The translations under genes were made by a program, and so were the position numbers. The notes under the pieces are model-generated. The model had not been told where the DNA came from and did no database searches. It worked only from the letters and a program-made list of their open reading frames with translations. A stretch of 64,000 nucleotides of DNA from assembly GCF_002591915.1 (NCBI RefSeq), contig NZ_NIHB01000005.1:1-64000 (forward strand), in the 5' to 3' direction. This DNA is from Marinicella litoralis (lineage in GTDB: Bacteria > Pseudomonadota > Gammaproteobacteria > Xanthomonadales > Marinicellaceae). Position 1 is the stretch's first letter; every line of letters starts with the position of its first letter. Shown one piece after another: positions 8,953 through 17,315 of the stretch.

Positions 8953-9949
8953 AAACAAAATCAACAACTGGTGGCTCACTTGGTTGTTATCGCTGGTATT
9001 GTTGTTGCTTGCGATTGGCTTGTATGAATCATTTTTGTTTAAAAAAGGCTTTAAACCATCCATTGAAGTCAGTAAGGATTTATGGAGTTGGAACAGAAAA
9101 GCTGCATCTAAAAGTGCTGATGTTATTGCCTTGGTAGGAGCCTCACGAATTCAATTGGGATTGAACACCAACACCTTGCGAACTCAGTTGCCACAAAATG
9201 ACATTGTGGTCTTGGCGATCAATGGTCAATACCCGATGGCTACCATCAAAGGTTTGGCCGAAGACAAAAACTTCAATGGAGTGGTTTTGATGTCATTTAT
9301 GGCGCAAATGTTGGAGCCGCAGTACGAAAAGATGCAAACTGAGTACAACCAGTATTACCAAGAGAAATCAAGCCTTTACCTGTCATTTGATGCTTATTTA
9401 ACGGCTGCCCTGAAATCAAGATTCAGGTTTCTTCACCCTTTGCTGGGCTTGCACGAATTGGTCAATTACTTGGGTGCTAAAAAGTCTTTCCCTGAGCCTT
9501 TCTACGTCAATGTTCATCCCGATACCAGTGCGGCTGGAGATTATTCGATGGTTGATGCCGAGTCATTGAAACGGCATTTCATTGTTGATAAACAAAGTAA
9601 CTATGAAGCCTACACCATCATGGATAAAACCACCTGGTTGAGCCAGGTCAGCAAGCTGTCAGCTGACATCAAAACCATTCAGGACAGAGGTGGTGAGGTG
9701 GTTTTGGTTCGTTTTCCCACCGCTGACGAGCATTGGGTGTTGGATGAACTGTATTATCCGAGGGCACAGTTTTGGGATACCATGGTGGCTGAGATGCCGC
9801 ATGTGAAAACCCTGCATTTTAAAGACGATGCCCTGTTAAGTTCATTTGAACTGCCTGATTCATCTCACCTTGATATCAGTGATACCCAGTCATTCACTTT
9901 GAGATTGATTGAATTACTCAAAACGCTGCAGATATTCAGCCAGCCATAA
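8927..9949 (+). CDS. SGNH-like periplasmic acyl-transfer partner of the MBOAT protein
   Basis: 340 residues from the ATG at 8927, which overlaps the MBOAT gene. Upstream starts in this frame would put an implausible Cys/Pro-rich tail before the membrane helix. One N-terminal helix (about residues 14-36) anchors a periplasmic domain. The block VIALVGASRIQLGL places a Ser at residue 73 where SGNH hydrolases have their nucleophile. Near the C-terminus D-S-S-H (311-314) matches the family's Asp-x-x-His pair. This arrangement resembles AlgJ/AlgX-like or PatB-type proteins that finish O-acetylation begun by an MBOAT. The family assignment is by motif only; overall similarity to a named protein was not recognised. 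Confidence 0.7.
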   Translation: MPSSISSSKNKINNWWLTWLLSLVLLLLAIGLYESFLFKKGFKPSIEVSKDLWSWNRKAASKSADVIALVGASRIQLGLNTNTLRTQLPQNDIVVLAINGQYPMATIKGLAEDKNFNGVVLMSFMAQMLEPQYEKMQTEYNQYYQEKSSLYLSFDAYLTAALKSRFRFLHPLLGLHELVNYLGAKKSFPEPFYVNVHPDTSAAGDYSMVDAESLKRHFIVDKQSNYEAYTIMDKTTWLSQVSKLSADIKTIQDRGGEVVLVRFPTADEHWVLDELYYPRAQFWDTMVAEMPHVKTLHFKDDALLSSFELPDSSHLDISDTQSFTLRLIELLKTLQIFSQP

Positions 9950-10004
9950 AGCGGCCAAACTGAAGTGACTGCCAGGAAAATTCAAAGCATGATTGCCTCT
10001 GGTT

Positions 10005-11198
10005 TTATTGTTTAGCTGATTGCTTTCCGTATTGTGTTCTTAATACAAAATAACCAATCAGGGCAGAGACCACAGAGCCAACTATGATACCCAGTCGTTC
10101 ATCGAAAATGATGTTAAATTGAGTTTCTTCGTAAGCCAATGATCCAATGAATAAGCTCATGGTGAAGCCGATGCCACACAGCGCTGAAATGCCATACAGA
10201 GCGACCCAATTGCTATTTTCCGGTAAGGTGGCCCATTTCAATTTGATGGCCAGCCAACACAAGCTGAAAATGCCCACTTGTTTACCTACAACCAGTCCCA
10301 ATGCGATGCCCAAGGGAACTGGATGCATCATTTGTTCCAAGCCCACACCAGATAAATTAATACCTGCATTGGCGAAAGCAAAGATGGGGAGGATGATATA
10401 AGCCACAGCCGAGTGTAAGTTGTGTTCCAAGTCTTTCAAGGGTGAATATTCAGGGTTTACTTTAGATTTGAGTGGAATGAACATGGCCAGAAGGACTCCG
10501 GTTAACGTAGCATGTACGCCTGATTTAAGCATGGCCACCCACATCACCACACCAATTAAAATATAGGTACTGGTGGCTTCAATGCCTTTTTTATTGAGCA
10601 GCCATAACAGGGGAATACACACAGCCACCACAATCAAAGCAGTCACTGAAATTTGTGAAGTGTAAAAGAAAGCGATGACTAAAATGGCGCCAATATCGTC
10701 GAAAATCGCCAAAGATGTAAGGAAAATCTTCAAACTGGTAGGAACCCTTGGTCCCAATACTTTTAACACACCCAAGGCAAAAGCGATGTCAGTGGCTGCA
10801 GGAATGGCCCATCCTTGCAGCGCCATGGGATCGTCTTTGTTGAACCAAAAGAACACCAAAGCTGGCACCAACATACCACCAACAGCACCAATGCCTGGGA
10901 GGATGATATTTTTCTTATCTGCCAATTCTCCTTCAATCAATTCTCTTTTGAGTTCTAGACCAACTAAAAAGAAAAAGACTGCCATCAGGCCATCATTGAT
11001 CCACAACAACAAAGGTTTGGCTACACTCAATGCGCCCACTTGAATCGCCACAGTGGTGTCCAACAACAGGTTGTAATAACTTGCCAAAGGTGTGTTGGCT
11101 ATGATCAATGCCAAAACTGCTGAGAAAAACAGCAAAATACCGGCTGATGATTCCATTTTGAAGAAGTTCTTGATAAAAGAGGCTGCAGCTTTGGTCAT
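10005..11198 (-). CDS. nhaA: Na+/H+ antiporter NhaA
   Basis: 397 residues from the ATG at 11198 (E. coli 388). An in-frame start 16 codons further upstream would add an unusual polar leader and was not chosen. Key residues are visible: PAATDIAFALGVL contains the Asp equivalent to E. coli D133, and FDDIGAILVIAFFY contains the D163-D164 transport pair. MESSAGILLFFSAVLALIIANTP is the family N-terminus. It is an electrogenic inner-membrane antiporter exporting Na+ in exchange for H+ at alkaline pH. It is convergent with the acyltransferase pair and divergent from the photolyase. A second antiporter, nhaD, lies at 53.7 kb. Confidence 0.96.
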   Translation of the reverse strand: MTKAAASFIKNFFKMESSAGILLFFSAVLALIIANTPLASYYNLLLDTTVAIQVGALSVAKPLLLWINDGLMAVFFFLVGLELKRELIEGELADKKNIILPGIGAVGGMLVPALVFFWFNKDDPMALQGWAIPAATDIAFALGVLKVLGPRVPTSLKIFLTSLAIFDDIGAILVIAFFYTSQISVTALIVVAVCIPLLWLLNKKGIEATSTYILIGVVMWVAMLKSGVHATLTGVLLAMFIPLKSKVNPEYSPLKDLEHNLHSAVAYIILPIFAFANAGINLSGVGLEQMMHPVPLGIALGLVVGKQVGIFSLCWLAIKLKWATLPENSNWVALYGISALCGIGFTMSLFIGSLAYEETQFNIIFDERLGIIVGSVVSALIGYFVLRTQYGKQSAKQ

Positions 11199-11296
11199 AG
11201 TTTCACTTAAATTTGATGGTCTTTTGATATAGTACCACCCAATCACATTTCAAGCACAATCTTAATGATTTGCATTCTTATTATGGTGAATTTCAG

Positions 11297-12664
11297 ATGA
11301 ATTTAGTTTGGTTTCGTACTGATCTGCGTATGGCAGATAACCCCGCCTTGTTACATGCCTTAGAGACCGGAGAAAGCACTTTGGCTTTGTTTGTTGTTCA
11401 TCCAGAACAACATCAACATCATGGTGAAGCACCACAGAAACTTGAGTTCATCAAAGCACACATCAATGATTTGGTGAAAAGGTTGGGTCAATTGAACATT
11501 CAATCGCTCATTGAAGTAGCTCCCTGGTATTCAGACGTACCCGCTTTGATAGAAAAAATAATAAATCAACATCAAGTCAAAAAGCTGTTTTTTAATGCCA
11601 ATTATTGGCTAAATGAAATGAAACGCGATGAAGCCGTGATACAAATGAGTCAACAGTCAAATGTTGATGTTAAGACATACCACAGTCAATATTTGTTACC
11701 ACCTGGCAGCATCAGAAAAAGCGATGACAGCATGTACCATGTCTTTACGCCATACAAAAATAAATTCATAGAAGTACTGAAACAGCGTTATCAACTACCA
11801 CTTTCAATTCCTTCTGAAATTGATGCTGATGTTAAATTACCTGATTTATTGCCTGAAGAATTTAATTCACCGCAATGGCCTGTTGGTGAAAAAGCAGCGG
11901 TTGAAAGGCTTAAAAAGTTTGCGAAAAACAATGATTATCAACAGGAACGTGATTTCCCTGCGATTGATGGTACCAGTTCACTGTCTCCATATTTGGCCAT
12001 AGGTGTTATCAGTGCCCAACAATGTTTGGCACATGTTTTGAAACAGCAAGGCGAACCTGCCTTTAACAGTACTTGGGTGTCTGAATTAATCTGGCGTGAT
12101 TACTACAATGATTTGATGTATGAATACCCTCGCTTGGCCATGCACAAGACATTCAAGCCCAATGCGGTAGATCACTGGTACCACAGTCCTGAATTGTTGG
12201 ATCAATGGCGAAACGGGCAAACGGGTTTCCCCATCGTTGATGCGGGGATGCGTCAATTATTAGCAGAAGGGTGGATGCACAATCGGGTCAGAATGATAGT
12301 GGCCTCATTTTTATGTAAGCTGTGTTTGATTGATTGGCGGCAGGGCGAAGCCCATTTTATGGCCCATCTACTGGATGGAGACTTGGCTTCCAACAATGGT
12401 GGCTGGCAGTGGTCATCGGCCACAGGGTGTGATGCAGCGCCCTATTTTAGAATATTTAACCCTACCACCCAATCTAAAAAGTTTGATCCTGACGGTAGCT
12501 ACATTAAGAAATATGTACCAGAATTGCGTGATGTTGGGGTCAAAGAAATCCACGATCCAAAAAGCAACACCAGGTCTCTGGCGATGTACCCACAACCGGT
12601 GATTGATTATAAATCTGCCAGGCAACAAGCACTGGCCTGGTACAAAGACAACCCCGTTAATTGA
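11297..12664 (+). CDS. phrB: Deoxyribodipyrimidine photo-lyase
   Basis: 455 residues from ATG 11297 (E. coli PhrB 472); MNLVWFRTDLRMADNPAL is the standard class I beginning, so an in-frame ATG nine codons earlier was rejected. The enzyme repairs cyclobutane pyrimidine dimers using blue light with FAD and an antenna cofactor. The C-terminal FAD/DNA-binding half shows SPYLAIGVIS, WVSELIWRDYYNDLMY, GFPIVDAGMRQL, GWMHNRVRMIVASFL and GGWQWSSATGCDAAPYFRIF, closely matching PhrB. It is divergent from nhaA, and the next gene encodes a small Trp-rich protein that may be co-transcribed. Confidence 0.95.
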   Translation: MNLVWFRTDLRMADNPALLHALETGESTLALFVVHPEQHQHHGEAPQKLEFIKAHINDLVKRLGQLNIQSLIEVAPWYSDVPALIEKIINQHQVKKLFFNANYWLNEMKRDEAVIQMSQQSNVDVKTYHSQYLLPPGSIRKSDDSMYHVFTPYKNKFIEVLKQRYQLPLSIPSEIDADVKLPDLLPEEFNSPQWPVGEKAAVERLKKFAKNNDYQQERDFPAIDGTSSLSPYLAIGVISAQQCLAHVLKQQGEPAFNSTWVSELIWRDYYNDLMYEYPRLAMHKTFKPNAVDHWYHSPELLDQWRNGQTGFPIVDAGMRQLLAEGWMHNRVRMIVASFLCKLCLIDWRQGEAHFMAHLLDGDLASNNGGWQWSSATGCDAAPYFRIFNPTTQSKKFDPDGSYIKKYVPELRDVGVKEIHDPKSNTRSLAMYPQPVIDYKSARQQALAWYKDNPVN

Positions 12665-12685
12665 ATGAACCATGAACAAATACCG

Positions 12686-12901
12686 ATGAATCAAATCAAT
12701 CCAAAAAAGTTGCTTAATAGCAAATGGACAGCAGTCAATCCAGTTAAAAAAGAATTGCATTTCATGGTGACAGACTTGTTATTGAATGAAGATAATGAGG
12801 TGGGTGAATGCACGCTGGAGGCCATCATGACACGACGGTCCAAAGTCATAAACTGGCAAGATTTAAAGAATTCGGCCCACTGGCTACAGGGTTGGAAATA
12901 A
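12686..12901 (+). CDS. TIGR02450 family Trp-rich small protein
   Basis: 71 residues from the ATG at 12686; an in-frame ATG at 12665 would add seven residues. The block PKKLLNSKWTAVNPVKKELH followed by VTDLLLN and the end WQDLKNSAHWLQGWK match the small tryptophan-rich family TIGR02450, known mainly from marine Gammaproteobacteria. The function is not established. It begins just after phrB on the same strand, and that pairing suggests a light- or photolyase-linked role, which is inference only. Confidence 0.85.
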   Translation: MNQINPKKLLNSKWTAVNPVKKELHFMVTDLLLNEDNEVGECTLEAIMTRRSKVINWQDLKNSAHWLQGWK

Positions 12902-13069
12902 TATTTGGTATGATGCATACGCTGATTGATGGTTCTAAGCTCAGTTTAGGGTATTTAGGTGTAATCATCTTGACAACTGATCTATGGGCTTATATGGATA
13001 AATGAAATAAGTTACAATGCATTCGCAGTTGTACTGCTTCCAACAATGTTATTAAAAAATGGACTGAAA

Positions 13070-13795
13070 ATGAAAAAAACACCCCTTTTATTACTTTCCT
13101 TACTGTGCTCAAATGTCTTGCAGGCTGACGTATTGGGCTTCTCTTTTGGCGCTCAATATTGGAATTATGACCTTGACGGCTCGGTCCAATCACCATTGGT
13201 TGATAACCAGCGAGTGGCCATTAATTTTGACAACAACTCCGACCTGAATCCCTATGTCGTTTTCGAACATCCATTCCCTTTTTTGCCTAACTTTAAATTG
13301 CAACAGAACAGCATCGCTGCTGGCGGGATGATTCCTGTGGCTGATCCATCATTCATGGGTGGAGAAGAAGTTTTGGTGCGTGGTTATCTTGATTTTTCAC
13401 ATGTTGATTTGATGCTGTATTATGAATTACTGGATAACTGGGTCAATCTTGATTTGGGCATCAGCGCCAAGTATTTTGATGGCCATCAAAGCTTCACCTA
13501 CCAAGATGAAATTAATGATGAGAAGGATTTTGATCATTTAATTCCGATGCTGTATGTCAAAGGTCAATTCGACTTACCTCTGACAGGATTGTCTGCGGCG
13601 GCTACAGTGGAAGCCTTGAGTTTTGACAGCAATCATGTGACGGACATCGAGCTGGCAATGAAGTATGACTTCAAGTTTGGTTTGGGCATGGATGTGGGAT
13701 ATCGCAGCTTGGATGTGGATTTAAAAAATATCAACAGTTTTAAAAGTAAGGTGAAAATGGAAGGGTTTTTCATCGGTGGCTATTTTGAGTTTTAA
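13070..13795 (+). CDS. Outer-membrane beta-barrel protein, TIGR04219-like
   Basis: 241 residues from ATG 13070, chosen because a GGA lies six bases upstream and the ORF then starts with a clean signal peptide (MKKTPLLLLSLLCSNVLQA-D). The mature part begins D-V-L-G-F-S-F-G-A-Q-Y-W-N-Y-D and alternates hydrophobic and polar residues. It ends with GFFIGGYFEF, an aromatic C-terminus typical of barrels inserted by BamA. The overall pattern resembles the TIGR04219 outer-membrane family of marine Gammaproteobacteria; substrate and role are unknown. It is followed by a strong terminator and appears monocistronic. Confidence 0.75.
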   Translation: MKKTPLLLLSLLCSNVLQADVLGFSFGAQYWNYDLDGSVQSPLVDNQRVAINFDNNSDLNPYVVFEHPFPFLPNFKLQQNSIAAGGMIPVADPSFMGGEEVLVRGYLDFSHVDLMLYYELLDNWVNLDLGISAKYFDGHQSFTYQDEINDEKDFDHLIPMLYVKGQFDLPLTGLSAAATVEALSFDSNHVTDIELAMKYDFKFGLGMDVGYRSLDVDLKNINSFKSKVKMEGFFIGGYFEF

Positions 13796-13864
13796 ACCCA
13801 ATACAATATGAACTCCGATGGGCCTCAAAGATTGAGCCAAGTCATGTTTTCAATCATTCACATG

Positions 13865-13892
13865 AAAAGCGTCTCAAATGAGGCGCTTTTTT
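13865..13892 (+). terminator. Rho-independent terminator after the outer-membrane protein
   Basis: Stem AAAGCG-T-CTCA pairs with TGAG-G-CGCTTT around a two-base AA loop, followed by a run of six T (13887-13892). Confidence 0.85.
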
Positions 13893-13927
13893 AGTTACAA
13901 TAATGTTTCAATCAATGTGGTTTGACG

Positions 13928-16075
13928 ATGACGACAATCAGCTCTAATTTTGAAGATTCAATTGATCTGCTTAAATCCAGATTGGATTCTCAGTGGATCG
14001 TTGGTACCCCGTTGGGTATTGGCAAACCCAATCCCCTGATTAATCACCTTTATCAGCACGCTAAAAACAACCGCCATTTATCATTGGATATCTTCACCGC
14101 TTTGTCATTGGAAATCCCACATGGAAATTCATTGCTGGAACGGCGATTTTTGCAATGCTTCAGTCAGCGCTTTTTCGGTCAATACCCAGAATTGGAATAC
14201 ATTGCAGACGTGAAGCGCAATGTCGTTCCAGAAAACATCAGTGTACGTGAATTTTATATGCAATCAGGCAAAATGTTGCATTCAAATACAGCGCAAAGAA
14301 GTTACGTCAGCAGTAACTACACCCATGTGGCCAGAGACATGGTGAATCGTGAGGTGAATGTCATCTTACAAATGGTTGCCGTTAAACGAACTGCCACAGG
14401 AAATCAATACAGTCTGAGTTGTAACCCAGATTTAACCCTTGATATTTTGCGCACAGCAGAGCGCAAAGGAAAACCCAGGCCAGTGGTGATTGGCATGGTC
14501 AATGAACATTTGCCGTTCATGGCTGGACAGGCCGCGGTAGAAGCTTCATTTTTCGATCTGCTGCATGACAACTCCAGTGATTATTTTGAACCCTTTGCAA
14601 CGCCTGCCCAACCGATTGGTTTGACAGACTACAGCATCGGTTTGTTAGCCAGCAGTTTAATTCAGGATGGCGGCACCTTGCAGATAGGCATTGGTTCCTT
14701 GGCTGATGCAATGGTCTATTGCACCCAGTTAAGACAACAAAACAACAACGTCTATAAAGACCTATTGGATGAAACTAAAATTTCCAGTAAATTCAATTCA
14801 TTGATTGACCAAACAGGTGGTACGGATAAGTTTAAACAGGGCTTGTATGCCGCCAGTGAAATGTTTGTTGAAGGCTTTGCACACTTATATGAAGCGGGCA
14901 TTTTGCAACGCAAAGTTTATCCTGATGCACAAATTCAGTCGTTATTGAACAACAACAAAATCACTGAGCGGATTGAAGCAGGGCTGATCAAAAAACTGGT
15001 TGATTGGCAAGTTATCGATGAAGTGATTACCCTAAGAAGTTTTGAGCGCCTACAACATTTAGGGGTTTTCAAAACAGATTTAACATTCCATAAAGGCAAA
15101 ATCACCGATCGTGCAGGGCAGGTTTATTCCAGTGATTTACATGATGATGACAACCTTGATGCCATTGAACAAAATTGTTTGGGTGATTGTTTAAAACATG
15201 GTGCCGTGCTGCATGCTGCATTTTTTATGGGCTCTAAGCGATTTTATCAATGGTTGCATGCCTTAGGAGATGATCAAAAACCCTTGTTTCAAATGACCCC
15301 AGTGAGCCAAATCAATGAGCTGTATGGTGGTGAAGCCCTGGATCGGGTTCAAAGAATCAAAGCCAGGTTCATCAATACCTGCATGAAAGTAGATGTTTTG
15401 GGTGCTGCTGCCTCAGATGCATTGGACAACCATCAGGTGGTCAGTGGCGTTGGCGGTCAATACAACTTTGTGGCCATGGCGCATGCTTTGGAAGACAGTC
15501 GCTCGATATTGATGTTGCGCAGCGTGCATGCCAGTAAAAAAACGGTGGAATCTAATGTGGTTTGGAAATATGGTTATTGCACCATTCCACGTCATTTGAG
15601 GGACTTGGTTATCACCGAATACGGTGTGGCAGATCTCCGAGGACAATCGGATGAAGTCTGTGTTCAAAGGATGATTTGTATCGCTGACAGCCGTTTTCAA
15701 GAAGGGCTGCGTGCGCAAGCCGTGGCGCATCAAAAATTATCTGCAGATTGGCAAGTTCCGGCAGCGTTTAAAAACAACACGCCTGAAATGATCAGCCAAC
15801 AGTTTAAATCAGCACAAACCCAAGGTTATTTTCCTGCCTATCCTTTTGGTGAGGATTTTACGGCGGAAGAAAAAACCATCATAGGCGCATTGAAATGGTT
15901 GAAACTGAATACTCGGAATAAATACGCCACCTTACTGACATTAATTAAAGTGCAATTCGTTAAAGCCAGTGAAAAGGAAATGGTTTATTTGAAAATGATG
16001 AAACTGTCAGATGGCAAAAGCTTCAAGGAAAAACTTTCCGCTAAATTGTTGGTACATGCCTTAAGACATCTATGA
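13928..16075 (+). CDS. Acetyl-CoA hydrolase/transferase family protein (long form)
   Basis: 715 residues from ATG 13928 (a TTG two codons earlier is possible). The C-terminal half is the acetyl-CoA hydrolase/transferase domain: VVSGVGGQYNFVAMAHALED, then ITEYGVADLRGQSDEVCVQR and RFQEGLR. The middle contains IGLLASSLIQDGGTLQIGIG, the N-terminal transferase fold. Ordinary family members (succinate, acetate or 4-hydroxybutyrate CoA-transferases) have about 430-550 residues, so this belongs to a longer subgroup with about 100 extra N-terminal residues and an insertion. The likely reaction is CoA transfer or thioester hydrolysis in acyl-CoA metabolism; the acceptor acid is unknown. The next gene starts 8 bp downstream. 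Confidence 0.82.
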   Translation: MTTISSNFEDSIDLLKSRLDSQWIVGTPLGIGKPNPLINHLYQHAKNNRHLSLDIFTALSLEIPHGNSLLERRFLQCFSQRFFGQYPELEYIADVKRNVVPENISVREFYMQSGKMLHSNTAQRSYVSSNYTHVARDMVNREVNVILQMVAVKRTATGNQYSLSCNPDLTLDILRTAERKGKPRPVVIGMVNEHLPFMAGQAAVEASFFDLLHDNSSDYFEPFATPAQPIGLTDYSIGLLASSLIQDGGTLQIGIGSLADAMVYCTQLRQQNNNVYKDLLDETKISSKFNSLIDQTGGTDKFKQGLYAASEMFVEGFAHLYEAGILQRKVYPDAQIQSLLNNNKITERIEAGLIKKLVDWQVIDEVITLRSFERLQHLGVFKTDLTFHKGKITDRAGQVYSSDLHDDDNLDAIEQNCLGDCLKHGAVLHAAFFMGSKRFYQWLHALGDDQKPLFQMTPVSQINELYGGEALDRVQRIKARFINTCMKVDVLGAAASDALDNHQVVSGVGGQYNFVAMAHALEDSRSILMLRSVHASKKTVESNVVWKYGYCTIPRHLRDLVITEYGVADLRGQSDEVCVQRMICIADSRFQEGLRAQAVAHQKLSADWQVPAAFKNNTPEMISQQFKSAQTQGYFPAYPFGEDFTAEEKTIIGALKWLKLNTRNKYATLLTLIKVQFVKASEKEMVYLKMMKLSDGKSFKEKLSAKLLVHALRHL

Positions 16076-16083
16076 TGACTTGA

Positions 16084-16827
16084 ATGAACTTCTTATTGTT
16101 ACTGGGATTTTTTTGTGTGATGACAAGCAACGCCGAAAATAAAATTCAAATGATTGCCCATGCAGGGGGTGGTTATGACGGACACAACTACAGCAATTCG
16201 ATAGAAGCTTTGAACGGCAGTTATCAGGGAGGGTTTCGATATATTGAAATGGATTTTTCATGGACCAGTGATCAGCAGTTGGTCTGTCTACATGACTGGG
16301 ATAAAACGTTCAAAAAAATATTTAAAAAGAAAATCAAACAAGCGGTTTCATACGCTGAATTTAAACAATTGGTTGAAGAACACCCAGATTTCAGGTCTTG
16401 TACATTAGACAGTTTGGCTCAATGGCTATCCAACAAACCTGATGTCAGAATCATCACAGACATCAAGTATGACAACTTACAAGGCATTCGACTCATTATT
16501 GAAAAATACCCAGAATTAAAATCACAACTGATTCCTCAGTTCTACCAACCTGAAGAATACCCAATCCTCAAGGACATGGGTTTTAAAGATTTGATTTGGA
16601 TTTTGTACCAATACAAAGGCTCGAAACAGTCTGTGATCGAATTGAGTCGACCTATGGAGTTATTTGCAGTGTCCATGCGTACCAGTCAAGCCAAAAACAA
16701 GACCTTGCAAAAACTGCTGAAACACCACCGCATCTTTGTTTACACCATCAATGATGAGAATAGTAAAATCAAGTTGTTGGAAAATTATGGGGTGACTGGA
16801 CTTTATACTGATTTTTTAGCCCATTAA
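16084..16827 (+). CDS. Secreted glycerophosphodiester phosphodiesterase family protein
   Basis: 247 residues. An N-terminal signal (about 1-17, MNFLLLLGFFCVMTSNA) suggests export. The GDPD TIM-barrel pattern is present: H26 in AHAGGG, E55 and D57 in IEMDFSW, H70-D71 in LHDWD, and a strand DIKYD later. The usual HRG at the active site is HAG here, a variant also found in other members with NS-E-AL following. The enzyme would hydrolyse glycerophosphodiesters to glycerol-3-phosphate and an alcohol in the periplasm. It is 8 bp after the CoA-transferase gene, so probably co-transcribed, although no metabolic link is evident. Confidence 0.85.
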   Translation: MNFLLLLGFFCVMTSNAENKIQMIAHAGGGYDGHNYSNSIEALNGSYQGGFRYIEMDFSWTSDQQLVCLHDWDKTFKKIFKKKIKQAVSYAEFKQLVEEHPDFRSCTLDSLAQWLSNKPDVRIITDIKYDNLQGIRLIIEKYPELKSQLIPQFYQPEEYPILKDMGFKDLIWILYQYKGSKQSVIELSRPMELFAVSMRTSQAKNKTLQKLLKHHRIFVYTINDENSKIKLLENYGVTGLYTDFLAH

Positions 16828-17014
16828 AATCCGTATTTAATAAAACCATAATTTTTACCCTAGGTACAGGATCTGAATTATGCTGATCAAGTTAAGTATA
16901 GGAACTGATTTGATTTAGCTATAAAAATATTAGTCGTAATTTTTTGAGCCAACTCCACTGACAGCTAGTGGATCAAACTAAATAGACCACATTAAAAAAA
17001 CATTCGACCAGTCT

Positions 17015-17030
17015 CCCCTCTAGAGAGGGG
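17015..17030. repeat. Short inverted repeat CCCCTCT/AGAGGGG
   Basis: Perfect 7-bp arms with a two-base loop. The G-rich tail that follows (ATTAAGGGGTGTG) is of the type seen in dispersed intergenic repeats, but only one copy is visible in this window. Confidence 0.45.
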
Positions 17031-17112
17031 ATTAAGGGGTGTGTGAGATATTGAAATAAATAATATATGTGAATTTGCAAGGAATCATCCGTCTGATTAC
17101 AAACTTCTATGC

Positions 17113-17193
17113 ATGACCAAGCTGGAGCCGCCTAAAGGGCCTTACTGTTGGTGGGAACAAGGTCAAAAAGTAGATTGCATTTGGGAACTTTGA
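17113..17193 (+). CDS. Possible 26-residue peptide or gene remnant (Cys/Trp-rich)
   Basis: From ATG 17113 the frame gives MTKLEPPKGPYCWWEQGQ followed by KVDCIWEL and a stop. Upstream the same frame stays open back to 17047 with plausible residues (DIEINNICEFARNHPSDYKL). The composition is protein-like, with aromatic residues and cysteines, unlike random AT-rich DNA. No Shine-Dalgarno is obvious and no family was recognised. It could be the 3' end of a decayed gene or a small protein. Confidence 0.25.
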   Translation: MTKLEPPKGPYCWWEQGQKVDCIWEL

Positions 17194-17315
17194 CTTGGGA
17201 ATCGACAGGTACCTTAAGTACTAAAATAATATATAGCGAACAGAAATTATTCAAAAAAAAAATATTGAAATTGCTTCAGATATTAATAGAATAAATAAAA
17301 ATCTTGGAAGATCAT

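Larger units (their letters stand above)
16828..17315. other. Intergenic stretch with a short inverted repeat and a possible coding remnant
   Basis: Nearly 490 bp without a recognised gene. It holds the inverted repeat CCCCTCT-AG-AGAGGGG (17015-17030) followed by ATTAAGGGGTGTGTGAGA, and a short open frame with protein-like content (17047-17193). The last 100 bp are very AT-rich and lead to a good ribosome-binding site (GGAAG) for the M50 gene. Confidence 0.6.

Noticed and set aside
12970-12998. TTGACA as a promoter for the outer-membrane protein
   Set aside because: The -35 is perfect, but no good -10 lies at 16-18 bp; not listed as a promoter.
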